Part shown: positions 6,527 to 7,965 of the stretch, piece after piece | How positions within the stretch are numbered: position 1 is the stretch's first letter | Layout: the number at the start of each line of letters is the position of its first letter | Assembly (NCBI GenBank): GCA_005885115.1 | Contig: VAXX01000449.1 | Coordinates: 1-7,965 of the forward strand | Source: Actinomycetota bacterium | Lineage (GTDB): Bacteria > Actinomycetota > Actinomycetes > Mycobacteriales > Micromonosporaceae | Direction: 5' to 3' | Length of the DNA: 7,965 nucleotides | Made by a program: the position numbers and the translations under genes | The notes under the pieces: model-generated | Databases searched by the model: none | The model's input: only the letters and a program-made list of their open reading frames with translations | Told to the model about the DNA's origin: nothing

Positions 6527-7759
6527 TCAACTGCCCGGCTGGTGGGACGCCTGCGCGAGCAGCGGACGCACCAGATCCCAGACGGCGTCGGCCAGATCGT
6601 CCTTGGGCTGGCGGGCCAGCTCCACCCGGGAACCGTCGGCGCCGAGCACGGTGGCGGCGTTCTCGTCGGTACCGAAGGCCAGCTCCGGTCCGACCTCGTT
6701 GACCACGATCAGGTCGGCCCGCTTGCGGACCAGCTTCGCGTGCCCGGCGGCGATGGCGTCCTCGGTCTCCGCCGCGAACGCGACCAGTACCTGGCCGGCG
6801 CGCTTGGCGGCGCCGAACTCGGCGGCGATGTCCGGGTTCGCGACCAGCTCCACCGTGGGTACCGTGCCGTCGTCGGTTTTCTTGATCTTGGAACTACGGT
6901 ACTGCGCCGGCCGGAAGTCCGCCGGCGCGGCGGCCATCACCACGGCGTCGGCGTCATGGGCCGCCGCCAGCGTGGCCTTGCGCAGCTCCTCGGTCGTACC
7001 CACCCGGACCAGCTCCACCCCGGACAGGTCGGGCAGGTGCACGTTGGCCGCGATCAGCGTGACGCGGGCACCCCGGGCCGCGGCGGTACGCGCGAACGCG
7101 TACCCCTGCTTGCCCGAGGACCGGTTGCCGAGGAACCGCACCGGGTCCAGCGGCTCGCGGGTACCCCCGGCGGTGATGACCACCCGGCGACCGGCCAGGT
7201 CCCGCGGCGGTGCCCCACCACGGCGCAGGACCGCCCGTGCCACCTCGAAGATCTCGGTCGGGTCGGGCAGCCGGCCCTTGCCGGTGTCCTCGCCGGTCAG
7301 CCGCCCCACGGCCGGCTCCAGCACCACGGCGCCCCGACCGCGCAGCGTGGCGACGTTGGCCACGGTCGCCGGGTGCTCCCACATCTCGGTGTGCATCGCG
7401 GGCGCGTACACCACCGGGCACCGGGCGGTGAGCAGGGTGTTGGTGAGCAGGTCGTCGGCGAGTCCGTGCGCGGCCCGGGCGAGCAGGTCGGCGGTGGCCG
7501 GGGCGACGACCACGAGGGCGGCGTGCCGGCCGAGCGCCACGTGCGGCACCAGGTGTACGTCGGCCCAGACCTCGTCCGCGACCGGCTGGCCGGACAGCGC
7601 GGCCCAGGTCGGCGCGCCCACGAAGCGCAGGGCGGAGGCGGTCGGGACGACGCGTACCCGGTGACCCGACTCGGTGAACAGACGGAGCAGCTCGCAGGCC
7701 TTGTACGCGGCGATCCCCCCGGCAACGCCGAGGATGACGGCGGGCGGCTCGCCGGCCAA
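6527..7759 (-). CDS. coaBC: Bifunctional phosphopantothenoylcysteine decarboxylase/phosphopantothenate-cysteine ligase
   Basis: CoaBC carries out two consecutive steps of coenzyme A synthesis: ligation of cysteine to 4'-phosphopantothenate (CoaB, CTP-dependent in bacteria) and FMN-dependent decarboxylation to 4'-phosphopantetheine (CoaC). The 410-residue protein has the CoaC domain at about 8-180 (GVAGGIAAYKA, catalytic His73 in VPHVALG, APAMHTEMW at 119-127) and the CoaB domain at about 188-400 (ITAGGTREPLD, NRSSGKQG at 212-219 with Asn212, AAPADFRP, SKIKK with Lys291, VVNEVG). The CoaC motif has His123 where E. coli Dfp has Asn (PxMNxxMW), and the flap cysteine is absent; I recall both from other actinobacterial CoaBC. 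The start is a TTG at 7757-7759, 7 nt after the rpoZ stop: no ATG or GTG lies nearby in frame, and GAGGGG (7770-7775) precedes it. It is probably co-transcribed with rpoZ. Confidence 0.96.
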   Translation of the reverse strand: MAGEPPAVILGVAGGIAAYKACELLRLFTESGHRVRVVPTASALRFVGAPTWAALSGQPVADEVWADVHLVPHVALGRHAALVVVAPATADLLARAAHGLADDLLTNTLLTARCPVVYAPAMHTEMWEHPATVANVATLRGRGAVVLEPAVGRLTGEDTGKGRLPDPTEIFEVARAVLRRGGAPPRDLAGRRVVITAGGTREPLDPVRFLGNRSSGKQGYAFARTAAARGARVTLIAANVHLPDLSGVELVRVGTTEELRKATLAAAHDADAVVMAAAPADFRPAQYRSSKIKKTDDGTVPTVELVANPDIAAEFGAAKRAGQVLVAFAAETEDAIAAGHAKLVRKRADLIVVNEVGPELAFGTDENAATVLGADGSRVELARQPKDDLADAVWDLVRPLLAQASHQPGS

Positions 7760-7766
7760 GGGGCTC

Positions 7767-7965
7767 TTACCCCTCGATGGGCTCGGCGACCAGGAGGCCG
7801 GCGTTGATCTCGCGCATCGCGATCGACAGCGGCTTCTCCTGCGGCGTGGTCTCGACCAACGGGCCGACGTACTCCAGCAGGCCCTCGCCGAGCTGGCTGT
7901 AGTACGCGTTGATCTGGCGGGCCCGCTTGGCCGCGAAGATCACCAGCGCGTACTTGGACGAGCTC
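7767..7965 (-). CDS. rpoZ: RNA polymerase omega subunit, C-terminal 65 residues (5' end outside window)
   Basis: Omega is the smallest RNA polymerase core subunit; it clamps and stabilises the beta' subunit. The visible 65 codons read [20 protein letters not shown], then a [18 protein letters not shown] stretch and [17 protein letters not shown], ending at a TAA (7767-7769). The [16 protein letters not shown] core and the [11 protein letters not shown] segment are diagnostic of actinobacterial omega. The conserved N-terminal third or so lies beyond base 7965. It sits directly upstream of coaBC with a 7-nt gap, matching the usual gmk-rpoZ-coaBC actinobacterial order; gmk would be expected just outside the window. 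Confidence 0.95.
   Translation of the reverse strand, partial: SSSKYALVIFAAKRARQINAYYSQLGEGLLEYVGPLVETTPQEKPLSIAMREINAGLLVAEPIEG

Overview
The window is GC-rich (roughly 70% or more by eye). All nine recognisable genes lie on the minus strand, so transcription runs from base 7965 towards base 1. In that direction the order is rpoZ (5' end outside the window) - coaBC - metK - priA - pirin - small GNAT - pirin - def - fmt (3' end outside the window). The rpoZ-coaBC-metK-priA-...-def-fmt order is a familiar actinobacterial housekeeping neighbourhood. The helicase-motif-less PriA, the actinobacterial-looking CoaBC and omega sequences, and the strong G/C third-position bias all point to an actinomycete. 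I suspect the Micromonosporaceae, but that is inference from codon and tetramer habits, not proof.

Region by region (right to left): the C-terminal 65 codons of rpoZ (omega subunit of RNA polymerase) end 7 nt before a TTG-started coaBC (coenzyme A biosynthesis). A 60-nt gap with a weak promoter-like element and a good Shine-Dalgarno leads to metK (S-adenosylmethionine synthetase). A perfect 16-bp hairpin follows metK, and then priA begins. priA is interrupted in this sequence by a one-base deficit in a G tract (4243-4246); restoring one G gives a continuous 611-residue PriA of actinobacterial type. A 74-nt AT-richer gap carrying a promoter and a TTGCT-N2-AGCAA inverted repeat precedes a tight three-gene unit: pirin, a 90-residue GNAT-fold acetyltransferase and a second, divergent pirin. 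These are joined by two GTGA stop/start overlaps. A further 93-nt gap holds a convincing promoter and strong Shine-Dalgarno for def (peptide deformylase), and fmt (methionyl-tRNA formyltransferase) follows one base after the def stop.

Functionally, the flanks are housekeeping: transcription (omega), cofactor supply (CoA, SAM), replication restart (PriA) and the N-formylmethionine cycle (Fmt adds formyl to initiator Met-tRNA, Def removes it from nascent proteins). The pirin-GNAT-pirin unit is the accessory part. It has its own apparent promoter and operator-like site, both pirins keep the full His/His/His/Glu metal site, and its physiological role is unknown. The most notable observations are the priA frameshift, the pirin-GNAT-pirin cassette with its operator-like palindrome, and a marked over-abundance of the tetramer GTAC. 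I saw no mobile elements, CRISPR arrays, tRNAs or rRNAs. The only non-genic stretches are the short gaps at 1073-1165, 3294-3367, 5203-5272 and 6467-6526, all described below.
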